From: Leeia oryzae DSM 17879
Lineage (GTDB): Bacteria; Pseudomonadota; Gammaproteobacteria; Burkholderiales; Leeiaceae
NCBI RefSeq assembly: GCF_000376945.1
Contig: NZ_AQXU01000025.1
Location: forward strand, 811,982 to 875,981
Direction of reading: 5' to 3'
Length of the DNA: 64,000 nucleotides
Shown here: piece by piece, positions 42,863 through 50,666 of the stretch
Position numbering within the stretch: position 1 is the first letter of the stretch
Layout: the number at the start of each line of letters is the position of its first letter
Made by a program: the position numbers and the translations under genes
The notes under the pieces: generated by a model
Seen by the model: only the letters and a program-made list of their open reading frames with translations
The model's database searches: none
Told to the model about the DNA's origin: nothing

Positions 42863-43933
42863 TCAGTCGTTGATCCGCTGGCCGGAGGGGGTATCGAACA
42901 GGTGAATCTTGTCGAGCGGGAACGCCAGATGGACTTGCTGCCCCGGCGCCACGTCCAGCCGGCGATGCGCGGCCACGCAAATGGCCACATCGGCAATCTT
43001 GCCGTAAAAATGCGTCTCGGCACCGGTCGGCTCCACCACGTTGACGTTGGCGGTAATCGGCCCGCTGCTCACGGTGTCGATATGTTCCGGACGAATACCC
43101 AGCGTCACCTTCTGCCCCGGTTGCGCGGCACTTGCCGGCAACGGGAAGGCGCCTCCGCCCTCGGTCAGCAGTACCGGGCCGTTATCACCCGCCGCGACCG
43201 TGCCCTCGATGAAGTTCATGGACGGAGAACCGATGAAGCCCGCCACAAACAGGTTGGCTGGCCGGTCGTACAGTTCCAGCGGCCGGCCGACCTGCTCGAT
43301 GCGGCCGGCGTTCATCACCACAATGCGGTCGGCCATGGTCATGGCCTCGATCTGGTCGTGGGTCACATAGATCACGGTGTTTTTCAGGCGCAAATGCAAT
43401 GCCTTGATCTCGGTGCGCATCTGCACCCGCAGCTTGGCGTCCAGGTTGGACAATGGCTCGTCAAACAGGAACAGCGACGGTTCGCGCACCACGGCACGCC
43501 CCATGGCCACCCGTTGGCGCTGGCCGCCCGACAGGGCACGCGGCAGGCGTTCCAGATACGGGGTCAGGTTCAGCATCTTGGCCGCGGCCTCGATACGCGG
43601 ACGGAAGACCGACTCCGGCTCCTTGCGCAATTTGGGACCAAAGGCAATGTTGTCGAATACGCTCAGGTGCGGGTACAGGGCATAGCTCTGGAACACCATG
43701 GCAATATTGCGTTTTTGCGGCGGCAGCTGGTTGGCCCGTACTCCGCCAATCAGCAGGTTGCCGCCGCTGATGTCTTCCAGCCCGGCGACCATGCGCATCA
43801 GGGTGGTTTTACCGCAGCCACTCGGGCCAACCAAGACCACAAATTCGCCATCCTCAATCTGCAGGTCTACCCCGTGCACCACCTGTGTGTCGCCATAACG
43901 CTTGAAAATCCCGTCCAGCTGTACTGCTGCCAT
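42863..43933 (-). CDS. sugar ABC transporter ATPase (UgpC/MalK/MsmK type)
   Basis: A 356-residue carbohydrate-importer ATPase: Walker A GPSGCGKTT, Q-loop VFQSYALYPHLSV, signature LSGGQRQRVAMGRA, Walker B LFLFDEPLSNLD, H-loop VTHDQIEAMTMAD and a C-terminal TOBE/OB domain with LGIRPEHI. It is the only ATPase suited to the binding protein and permeases encoded divergently at 46406-49507, so the transporter is split between two transcription units. It lies 107 bp after the SDR gene. Confidence 0.95.
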   Translation of the reverse strand: MAAVQLDGIFKRYGDTQVVHGVDLQIEDGEFVVLVGPSGCGKTTLMRMVAGLEDISGGNLLIGGVRANQLPPQKRNIAMVFQSYALYPHLSVFDNIAFGPKLRKEPESVFRPRIEAAAKMLNLTPYLERLPRALSGGQRQRVAMGRAVVREPSLFLFDEPLSNLDAKLRVQMRTEIKALHLRLKNTVIYVTHDQIEAMTMADRIVVMNAGRIEQVGRPLELYDRPANLFVAGFIGSPSMNFIEGTVAAGDNGPVLLTEGGGAFPLPASAAQPGQKVTLGIRPEHIDTVSSGPITANVNVVEPTGAETHFYGKIADVAICVAAHRRLDVAPGQQVHLAFPLDKIHLFDTPSGQRIND

Positions 43934-44040
43934 TGCCTCTCTCCTGTATTAACCTGTTGCCCCGGGCGCCTTGCGGCATTCTGCCCGGGGGCTTGTGCAT
44001 TGCCTGACCCCGAACGGGTCAGGGGATCACACTTTCCGCC

Positions 44041-44814
44041 TCAGATGGCTTCCAGTGTCAATTCTTCTGCCATGACCCGGTTGCCGGCCATCAGACCACC
44101 GTCCACCGGCAAAGCCACTCCGGTAATCATGCGCGCAGCGTCCGACGCCAGAAACCCGGCCGCAGCGGCGATGTCTTCCGGGCTGGCAAAATCCTGCAGC
44201 GGATACCATTTTTTCAGGTCATCGAACACGTGCGGGTTTTTGTCCACCCGGGCTTGCCAGGCCGGCGTCTTGACCGTGCCCGGACAAATGATGTTGGCGC
44301 GAATGCCGTACTTGCCGTACTCCATCGCCAACGCCTTGGTATAGCTGATCAGCCCCGCCTTGGCCGCGCTGTAGGCCGGGTGGCCCAGCGCCGTCATGCC
44401 ATTGACCGAGCCGATCAGGATCAGCCGGCCACGTCCCATGGCTTTCATGCCCGGCAGCACCGCGGTCACCGTCTCGAAGGTACCGTTCAGATTGATGTCC
44501 ATATCCCGGCGCCATGCGTCGCCGGTGGTGGTTTCCAGTGTCAGGCCTTCGGCGGTGCCCGCATTGGCCACCAGCACTTCGACCGGGCCGGTTTGGCGGG
44601 TCACCGCCGCCAGCGCCTGGCGCAAATCGGCGCCGTCGGTCAGGTCGGCAATGACCGGCAGACAGCGGGCCGCACCCAGCTCATCCACCAGCGCCTGCAC
44701 CCCTGCCGCATCGCGGTCCTGGGCCAGCACGGTATCGCCCGCCGCCACAAAATGCCGGCACAGGCTTTTGCCGATACCCCCTGCCGCGCCCGTGATTAAC
44801 GTAATCCGACTCAT
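44041..44814 (-). CDS. short-chain dehydrogenase/reductase
   Basis: Classical SDR of 257 residues: TGAAGGIG nucleotide loop near residue 8, the acidic AQDRD after beta-2 (suggesting NAD rather than NADP), VANAGT, and the catalytic Ser-Tyr-Lys set in IGSVNG and YSAAKAG; the C-terminus is TGVALPVDGGLM. It overlaps the stop of the TIM-barrel-like gene by 4 bp. In the proposed pathway it could oxidise the free amino sugar at C1 to the lactone/acid, or act on another carbon of the imported sugar. No lactonase gene is recognisable nearby. Confidence 0.88.
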   Translation of the reverse strand: MSRITLITGAAGGIGKSLCRHFVAAGDTVLAQDRDAAGVQALVDELGAARCLPVIADLTDGADLRQALAAVTRQTGPVEVLVANAGTAEGLTLETTTGDAWRRDMDINLNGTFETVTAVLPGMKAMGRGRLILIGSVNGMTALGHPAYSAAKAGLISYTKALAMEYGKYGIRANIICPGTVKTPAWQARVDKNPHVFDDLKKWYPLQDFASPEDIAAAAGFLASDAARMITGVALPVDGGLMAGNRVMAEELTLEAI

Positions 44815-46019
44815 GACCTTACCCCGTGAAAATGTGCCAATTGCTGCCCCAGTGCCTGTAAGCGGCGCGTGCCCAGCAATCCGTAGTTATAAAAGGCGAA
44901 CTCTGTCACCCCCTGTTGCGCCAAGCCTTGCAAAGCCTCCCCCAGCTCGCGGCCGTCACCCAGATCCGGCGTGCCCGGCCGCAGAATGGCGCGGACCTTC
45001 TCTGGCGCCACCCGTGTCAGGCAGTGCATGGCGTCTGCCACCACCCGGGCAGCAGACGGCTCGTAAAACGGAATCTCCAGCCGGTCGGCCACTTGCGCCA
45101 GCGCGGCCAGGTCGCTGCCTTCCTGCCAGCACATCGCCGTGGGCCGCTGCACCGTCGGGATCACCGTTAACTGTGTGCGTGCCGGTACCGCTTGCCGGAT
45201 GGCCTGCACCAGCTCGGTGACGCGCTGCTGGCGGATCTGCTGCACCGCCCGCCATGCCTCATCCTGCAGCAGGTCGGCACTGATCCAGGCGGCTGCCTGA
45301 TCGGCACCGGTCTCATCGCAAGCGGCAAAATACTGGCGGATGCGTGCCGCGGTCCAGGTCTTGATGGCCCCGGCATCCAGCCCGCCCAGACGGAAGGCAT
45401 GCAGACACGCCGGGCAGAAACAGGTACCCAGCAGGCCGTCCAGCCAGACGTTGGACTTCACCTGCGCAAACTCGTGGTGGTAACCATGGGCAAACGGCAA
45501 CCAGCCCGGGGTTTCCAGCACCAGGCTCGCCAGCGGGTACTGCGCGCCCAGGTCCCGGCAAAGGTTGACGGCATACGCCATCACCGCCGGCTGCATCGGG
45601 CACAGGCTGTAGACATACGATTCGTCAAAGGCGTTCTGGCAGGTGTACTGCGGAAACATCGCCCCCAGACGACTGTTGTGCAGCAACACCGTCCAGCCAT
45701 GCACCGACAGGCGGCCATCCGCCAGTACCGCATCCAGCCCTTTGCGCAGCACCGGGTTGCTGTGCGCCAGCGGCCGGACTTCTTCATAGCCACCGGCATC
45801 CGGTTCGAAATACACCACCCCGTCTTCCGGAAACACCACCGCCCCCTGGCGGGCCTGCGGCCGCAGGAACTTGCCGGCGTGATAACTGGTGGCCAGCGTC
45901 ACGCCGTTCAGGTTCAGCGCCAGGGCTTCATCCACAAAATTGCTGACGCCCGTATCGAACAGATCCCACGGATAGGTATAGATGGACCGCAAGGAATCCC
46001 CCCGGGTTTGCGTGTGCAT
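44811..46019 (-). CDS. uncharacterised TIM-barrel glycoside-hydrolase-like protein
   Basis: A 402-residue protein, first gene of the minus-strand operon. It shows a TIM-barrel-type pattern without a catalytic motif I can assign. Conserved-looking blocks are NLNGVTLATSYHAGKFLRP, VYFEPDAGGYEE, LLHNSRLGAMFPQYTCQNAF, SLCPMQPAV, LVLETPGWLPFAHGYHHE, GLLGTCFCPACLHAF and IPFYEPSAARVVADAM. The HGYHHE and CFCPAC segments look like metal-site or catalytic candidates. I recall similar proteins annotated only as hypothetical or alpha-amylase-like. No signal peptide is seen, so it acts in the cytoplasm on an imported substrate. The ATG at 46019 is supported by AAGGA and by the promoter at 46048-46077; the frame open to 46175 crosses that promoter. 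Confidence 0.7.
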   Translation of the reverse strand: MHTQTRGDSLRSIYTYPWDLFDTGVSNFVDEALALNLNGVTLATSYHAGKFLRPQARQGAVVFPEDGVVYFEPDAGGYEEVRPLAHSNPVLRKGLDAVLADGRLSVHGWTVLLHNSRLGAMFPQYTCQNAFDESYVYSLCPMQPAVMAYAVNLCRDLGAQYPLASLVLETPGWLPFAHGYHHEFAQVKSNVWLDGLLGTCFCPACLHAFRLGGLDAGAIKTWTAARIRQYFAACDETGADQAAAWISADLLQDEAWRAVQQIRQQRVTELVQAIRQAVPARTQLTVIPTVQRPTAMCWQEGSDLAALAQVADRLEIPFYEPSAARVVADAMHCLTRVAPEKVRAILRPGTPDLGDGRELGEALQGLAQQGVTEFAFYNYGLLGTRRLQALGQQLAHFHGVRS

Positions 46020-46047
46020 TTCTTTCGTCCTTGTAAATTTCCTACAA

Positions 46048-46077
46048 ATTATAGAGACCTGAAATTTTAAATTGCAA
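46048..46077 (-). promoter_or_regulatory. sigma70 promoter of the minus-strand operon
   Basis: On the minus strand TTGCAA (46077-46072) and a perfect TATAAT (46053-46048) are separated by 18 bp. Transcription would begin near 46041, about 20 nt before the ATG at 46019, leaving room for the AAGGA ribosome site. This decides the start of the TIM-barrel-like gene. Confidence 0.7.
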
Positions 46078-46289
46078 GCGATTTTTAGTACCAATTGAAT
46101 AAAAAATATTCGACTTAGTTCTGGAACAAAAATATTGTTGACATTTTTTCTTTCATCGAACAAACTAAGTTTCATGCGAGTATATGCACTGTTTAGATTG
46201 AATATTTTTCAGCTATCAGTAAAAATTCATGGTAGCAGCACAGCAGGGGCGGAACACCATGATTCTGTAAGCACCGCCAATACTTGTTA

Positions 46290-46307
46290 GATACCAGTTA
46301 GATACCA
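46290..46307. promoter_or_regulatory. tandem GATACCA/TGGTATC operator upstream of the ABC binding-protein gene
   Basis: GATACCA occurs at 46290-46296 and again at 46301-46307, an 11-bp period. The reverse complement is TGGTATC-TAAC-TGGTATC, the same geometry as in front of the nag operon (37394-37411). A TTGTTA at 46284-46289 could be the -35 of the transporter promoter, so the repeats would lie between -35 and -10. Probable GntR-regulator site. Confidence 0.6.
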
Positions 46308-46405
46308 ATACGAACCACATTTGCTTTGCATGTAAATTAATTTCACAAGGTGTGATTGCATGGTGCAAGCCCATCCTGTGCATTGATTTTTACCCAGGAG
46401 GAGAG

Positions 46406-47644
46406 ATGGAAGTGCGTAAAACCAAACAACTGACAAAAATGGCGCTGGCGCTGACCGCAGCATGTGTGACCAGCATCATGGCCCCGATGGCGCATGCCGA
46501 TACCGTCCGTGTCACGGTGGCGTATTACAGCGACCAGACCGAGCCGTATTTCAAGAAAATGGCGGAAGCCTTTACCAAGGCCAACCCGGGCACCGACATC
46601 AAGATTGAAATGGTGAACTGGGATACCCTGCAGCAAAAACTGCAAACGGACATCTCCGGCGGCAGCAACGCCGACCTGGCCATCATCGGTACCCGCTGGC
46701 TGCTGGACTTCGTGAAAGACGACGTAGCCGAGCCGCTGGACGGCTACATGGACAAATCGTTCAAGAACCGCTTCATCGGCGCCTTCCTGGCACCGGGCCA
46801 GATCAGCGGCAAAACTTACGGCCTGCCGATTGCCGCCTCTGCCCGTGCGCTGTATTACAACAAAGAGCAGCTGGCCAAGGCCGGTTTCCCGAACGGCCCG
46901 AAAACCTGGGCTGACGTGATTGCCGCGTCCAAAAAGATCAAGGCCGCCGGTTCTTACGGGTTTGGTCTGCAGGGTAAAGAGATCGAAACCGATGTGTATT
47001 GGTACTACGGCCTGTGGACCAACGGTGGTGAAGTCGTCGGCAAAGACGGCAAGGCCGCGTTTGCTTCCCCTGCCGGCATCAAGGCCGCTACCCTGTACAA
47101 ATCCATGATCGACCAGGGCCTGACCCAGCCGGGCGTGACCAACTACAGCCGCGAAGACGTACAGAACCTGTTCAAGCAGGGTCGCGTCAGCATGGCCATC
47201 TCTGCCCCGTTCCTGGCCAAGCAGATCAAGAAAGAAGCACCTAACCTGCAGTACGGCATTGCGCCAATCCCGATGGGTACCACCAATGCGACTTACGCGG
47301 TGACAGACTCCATGGTGATGTTCAAGAACTCCAAAGTGAAGAAATCCGCCTGGAAGTTCCTGGACTACCTGTTCACCAAGGCACCTCGCGTGGCGTTTAC
47401 CAGCGGTGAAGGCTTCTTGCCAACCACCAAGGAAGAAGCGACAGCACCACAGTTTGCCGATCCGGATACCAAAGCGTTCGTGGCCCTGTTGCCTCACGCC
47501 CGCTTTGCCCCTACAGTAACCGGGTGGGAAGACACCGCCAAAGCCGTCAGCGATGCCATGCAAGCCGTTTATCTGGGCAAAGCCAAACCGGCCGATGCCC
47601 TGAAGAAAGCCGCCGAAGACGCCAACAAGGCCCTCGGCCAGTAA
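46406..47644 (+). CDS. carbohydrate ABC transporter substrate-binding protein
   Basis: Family 1 extracellular solute-binding protein of 412 residues from the ATG at 46406, which follows a very strong AGGAGGAGAG. A signal peptide ends near PMAHA; the mature protein starts DTVRVTVAYYSDQTEPYF and has the usual two-lobe sugar-binding pattern (NWDTLQQKLQTDISGG, PIAASARALYYNKEQL, GFGLQGKE). It captures a sugar or oligosaccharide in the periplasm for the two permeases that follow. Clustering with amino-sugar-acid genes points to an amino sugar or its aldonic acid as ligand. Confidence 0.93.
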   Translation: MEVRKTKQLTKMALALTAACVTSIMAPMAHADTVRVTVAYYSDQTEPYFKKMAEAFTKANPGTDIKIEMVNWDTLQQKLQTDISGGSNADLAIIGTRWLLDFVKDDVAEPLDGYMDKSFKNRFIGAFLAPGQISGKTYGLPIAASARALYYNKEQLAKAGFPNGPKTWADVIAASKKIKAAGSYGFGLQGKEIETDVYWYYGLWTNGGEVVGKDGKAAFASPAGIKAATLYKSMIDQGLTQPGVTNYSREDVQNLFKQGRVSMAISAPFLAKQIKKEAPNLQYGIAPIPMGTTNATYAVTDSMVMFKNSKVKKSAWKFLDYLFTKAPRVAFTSGEGFLPTTKEEATAPQFADPDTKAFVALLPHARFAPTVTGWEDTAKAVSDAMQAVYLGKAKPADALKKAAEDANKALGQ

Positions 47645-47656
47645 CCCTTGCCAGCC

Positions 47657-47687
47657 AGATACCGTCCCCTTTCCGGGGGCGGTATCT
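47657..47687 (+). other. intercistronic hairpin after the binding-protein gene
   Basis: AGATACCG and CGGTATCT flank a C-rich/G-rich inner stem to give a long hairpin about 12 bp after the binding-protein stop and 79 bp before the permease start. Such hairpins commonly stabilise the upstream message or partly terminate, giving more binding protein than permease. Confidence 0.6.
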
Positions 47688-47765
47688 CTGTCTTTAGCAA
47701 TATCCGGAGATCCGGCCGTCCCTTGGGCGGCTGGTTTTTCCGAGGTGATTTAAGGCTTTGCTCCT

Positions 47766-48653
47766 ATGACGCAATCTGCATCCAGCCGGCCCATGATGCC
47801 ATGGCTACTGATCATGCCCAGTTTTGCACTGGCGCTGTTCATCATCAGCTACCCGTTTTTCAATATCGTTTTCCAGTCGGTACATGATGTCTCCCGTTTC
47901 GGCATGATCCGGGACTTCAACGGACTGACCAATTTTCTGAAAGTCATGGCAGACCCCGTGTTCATGGATGTGCTGCGGCGCACCCTGATCTGGACCGTCA
48001 GCGTGGTCGGCGGGACGGTGCTGGTCTCCGTGCCGGTAGCGCTGATCCTGCACCAGGATTTTTACGGCCGCGGCATTGCCCGTACGGTGGTCATGCTGCC
48101 CTGGTCGGTGTCGCTGACCATGACCGCCATTGTCTGGCGCTGGGCCTTTAACGACGAATACGGCATGGTCAACGTGACCCTGCAAAAACTCGGCATCATC
48201 AGCGGCCCCATCCACTGGCTGGCCACTGCCGAATGGGCGTTCCCGGTCGAAATCATGGTGGGTATCCTGGTGTCGGTCCCGTTTACCGTGACCATCTTTC
48301 TGGGCGGCCTGTCCTCGGTGCCCGGCGACATCTACGAAGCCGCCCGCATTGACGGTGCCACGCCGTGGCAGATGTTCCGCAAGCTGACGCTGCCGCTGCT
48401 GCGTCCGTTCATCAACATGGCCATCGTGCTGAACGTGATTTACGTGTTCAACTCGTTCCCGATCATCTGGGTCATGACCCAGGGCGGCCCCAGCAACTCG
48501 ACCCACATTCTGGTGACCTATCTGTACGAACTGGGCTTCCGGCTGGGACGTCCCGGCGAAGCCGCCGCCATTTCGCTGGTGATGTTGTCAATGCTGATGA
48601 TCTTTACCGGCCTGTATATCCGGATGCAACCGAAAGAAAGTGGAGAAGCGTGA
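47766..48653 (+). CDS. sugar ABC transporter permease (MalF/UgpA type)
   Basis: A 295-residue inner-membrane permease with six predicted spans. The coupling loop for the ATPase is seen as IYEAARIDGATPWQMFRKLTLPLLRP, the EAA motif of binding-protein-dependent importers. It forms a heterodimer with the next gene product and works with the ATPase encoded at 42863-43933. Its stop overlaps the next start by 4 bp. Confidence 0.95.
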   Translation: MTQSASSRPMMPWLLIMPSFALALFIISYPFFNIVFQSVHDVSRFGMIRDFNGLTNFLKVMADPVFMDVLRRTLIWTVSVVGGTVLVSVPVALILHQDFYGRGIARTVVMLPWSVSLTMTAIVWRWAFNDEYGMVNVTLQKLGIISGPIHWLATAEWAFPVEIMVGILVSVPFTVTIFLGGLSSVPGDIYEAARIDGATPWQMFRKLTLPLLRPFINMAIVLNVIYVFNSFPIIWVMTQGGPSNSTHILVTYLYELGFRLGRPGEAAAISLVMLSMLMIFTGLYIRMQPKESGEA

Positions 48654-49507
48654 TGGTGCTGGATAAAACCAAACTGCGTCGCAGTCTGATTTGCTGGGTA
48701 GCGTTGTCTCCCTTGTTGCTGGTGATCATCTTCCCGTTTGCGGTGATGTTCTTTACCGCGGTGAAACCACCCGAAGAAGTGTTTACCTACCCGGCCCGCT
48801 GGTGGCCCAGCCACTTCCGCTGGGCAAACTTTGCCGACATGTGGCAGGCGGCCAAATTTGGCGTGGCGCTGAAAAACAGCCTGATCGTCAGCCTGAGCTC
48901 CACCCTGCTGGCGATTGCGGTGAGTATTCCGGCGGCCTACGCGCTGGCGCGCTTTCCGTTCCGCGGCAAGGGTTTTTACCGCCAGTTCCTGCTGGTGACC
49001 CAGATGCTGTCGCCGATCCTGCTGGTACTGGGCCTGTTCCGGCTGGCGTCGATGATCCCGTACGGTGACGGGAACCTGGTGGATTCGCATATCGGCGTGA
49101 TTGTGGCCTATGCGGCGTTTAACATCGCCTTTGCGGTGTGGATGATGTCGTCTTACTTTGCCACCATCCCGCGTGACCTGGAAGAGTCTGCCTGGCTGGA
49201 AGGCTGCGGCAAGATCCGCGCCGTGTTCAAGGTGTTCTTGCCGCTGGCGGTGCCAGCCATGGTGGTCACGGCCATCTTTACCTTCATCAACGCCTGGAAC
49301 GAATTTGCGGTGGTGTACACGCTGATCCGTTCCGAAGAAAACAAGACCCTGACGGTACAGATTACCGATCTGGTCGCCGGGCGTTACACGGTGGAATGGC
49401 ATCTGGTGATGGCAGCCACGCTGGCAGCTACCCTGCCGGTGTCCATCCTGTTTGCCTGGTTGCAGCGCTTTTTGGTCAAGGGTCTGGCGCTGGGTGCCGT
49501 GAAGTAA
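48653..49507 (+). CDS. sugar ABC transporter permease (MalG/UgpE type)
   Basis: A 284-residue permease with six spans. The EAA loop reads LEESAWLEGCGKIRAVFKVFLP and the C-terminus is typical of the MalG group (QRFLVKGLALGAVK). The ATG at 48653 overlaps the MalF-type stop and has GGAG upstream; the long frame upstream of it only shadows the first permease. RidA follows 48 bp downstream. Confidence 0.95.
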   Translation: MVLDKTKLRRSLICWVALSPLLLVIIFPFAVMFFTAVKPPEEVFTYPARWWPSHFRWANFADMWQAAKFGVALKNSLIVSLSSTLLAIAVSIPAAYALARFPFRGKGFYRQFLLVTQMLSPILLVLGLFRLASMIPYGDGNLVDSHIGVIVAYAAFNIAFAVWMMSSYFATIPRDLEESAWLEGCGKIRAVFKVFLPLAVPAMVVTAIFTFINAWNEFAVVYTLIRSEENKTLTVQITDLVAGRYTVEWHLVMAATLAATLPVSILFAWLQRFLVKGLALGAVK

Positions 49508-49555
49508 CGCCCTGGTGAGACCCCCTGTTGCAGCAAACCGTTTGAAGAGGACAAC

Positions 49556-49951
49556 ATGAGTCAGGAAAAAATCATTTATGGGGCCGTCCCGTCCGGGGCG
49601 GGCGGCCAGCGTTTGCCGTTTTCACCCGCCATCCGTGCCGGCGATTTTGTGTTTGTCTCCGGCCAGGTGGCCATGAACGAACGTGGCGAGATTGAGCAAG
49701 GCGGCATCGAGGCGCAAACGCGGCAGACCTTCAAGAACATCGAGCGGGTTCTGGCCATGGCCGGCTGCACGCTGGCGGACGTAGTGAAAGCCACCGTGTG
49801 GCTGGACGATACGCGCGACTTCTGGAGCTTTAACCGCGTGTATCAGGAATACTTTCCGGAAAACCCGCCTACCCGTTCTTGCGTGCGCGCCGACATGATG
49901 GTGGATTGCAAGGTGGAAATCGAAGTGATGGCCTACAAACCGTTGCCGTAA
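49556..49951 (+). CDS. ridA: RidA-family enamine/imine deaminase
   Basis: A 131-residue RidA (YjgF/YER057c/UK114) protein. The substrate-binding arginine is in NPPTRSCVRA (R107) and the catalytic glutamate in VEIEVMAY (E122), so it should be an active hydrolase of 2-enamine/2-imine intermediates released by PLP dehydratases. It closes the transporter operon. Because the operon across the divergent region encodes a fold-III PLP deaminase, RidA most likely hydrolyses that enzyme's imino product to the 2-keto-3-deoxy acid. Confidence 0.93.
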   Translation: MSQEKIIYGAVPSGAGGQRLPFSPAIRAGDFVFVSGQVAMNERGEIEQGGIEAQTRQTFKNIERVLAMAGCTLADVVKATVWLDDTRDFWSFNRVYQEYFPENPPTRSCVRADMMVDCKVEIEVMAYKPLP

Positions 49952-49974
49952 GCGGTATCCGCTAACACTGCCTG

Positions 49975-50009
49975 ACGGGCATGCCAGTGAGCACTGGCAT
50001 GCCCGTTTT
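49975..50009 (+). terminator. rho-independent terminator of the ABC-ridA operon
   Basis: A 15-bp perfect stem (ACGGGCATGCCAGTG at 49975-49989 and CACTGGCATGCCCGT at 49992-50006) followed by TTTT, 23 bp after the RidA stop. Confidence 0.92.
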
Positions 50010-50175
50010 GCATAGAACGTCACGACCACCGCAGAAAATATGCAGATTTATTTTGTCAGCACGGGAATAAACGAGCCATTGTTTGCGTTTACCCATGTAC
50101 AAGCCCGTGTTGGCGCGCCGCGCGCACGGCTGACAGGTCAACCCGAATAATGTGTTTCGCACCAAGGAGTCTGCA

Positions 50176-50553
50176 ATGAACGCCTCGCTTCTGATGAAAT
50201 CTGCCGTGGCAGGGATGCTACTGATCTCCAGTCTGACTATGGCCGATGGCATGCCGAAAAAAATGAATGGCATTCTGGTCAACGATGCCGGCATGACCCT
50301 CTATACTTTTGATAAGGATGGCAAAGACCAGAGCAACTGTTATGACCAGTGCGCCATGAACTGGCCTCCGGTCATGGTGGGTATGTGGAAAGTGTCTGAC
50401 CCGTATTCTGTGGTCATCCGCAAGGATGGCAGCAAACAGGTTGCCTACGAAGGCAAGCCCATGTACCTGTTTGTCGGCGACAGCAAACCCGGTGACCGTA
50501 CCGGCGACAACATGAAGGGCGTCTGGCACGTCATCTCTGAAAGCGGCTACTAA
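50176..50553 (+). CDS. secreted protein with two Yx(F/W/Y)xxD repeats (COG4315 family)
   Basis: A 125-residue exported protein of the secreted-repeat family (PF03640). After a signal peptide (cleavage near LTMA) come two copies of the repeat, with hallmark motifs LYTFDKD and MYLFVGD, plus NCYDQCAMNWPP carrying two cysteines that may form a disulfide. There is no lipobox cysteine, so it is probably soluble periplasmic. ATG 50176 follows AAGGAG. The function of the family is not established. The ECF sigma and anti-sigma genes directly downstream suggest a cell-envelope response circuit. Confidence 0.88.
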   Translation: MNASLLMKSAVAGMLLISSLTMADGMPKKMNGILVNDAGMTLYTFDKDGKDQSNCYDQCAMNWPPVMVGMWKVSDPYSVVIRKDGSKQVAYEGKPMYLFVGDSKPGDRTGDNMKGVWHVISESGY

Positions 50554-50666
50554 ACCTGACCCGCTGTCAGTGATGCATTGCCGTTTTGTTAACCGTTAAC
50601 CTGCAAAGGTCCGCCATGCAGTCCAGTCCGCCCGCACACCGGTGTAGTGTGTAACCCGGGGTCACC

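Larger units (their letters stand above)
46020..46405. promoter_or_regulatory. divergent control region of the amino-sugar-acid genes
   Basis: A 386-bp AT-rich region between the minus-strand operon and the plus-strand transporter genes. It contains the minus promoter (46048-46077), a GTTC-TG-GAAC dyad with flanking TT and AA (46115-46130), an 8-bp inverted repeat ACTTAGTT/AACTAAGT with arms 42 bp apart (46113-46120 and 46163-46170), and the tandem GATACCA repeats (46290-46307). No gene is supported here. Confidence 0.7.

Noticed and set aside
42242-44344. Long plus-strand open frame (700 codons) across the deaminase and ATPase genes
   Set aside because: It is antisense to two unmistakable enzyme genes with intact motifs; its translation is rich in His, Gln, Arg and Gly without domain character, a typical high-GC shadow.
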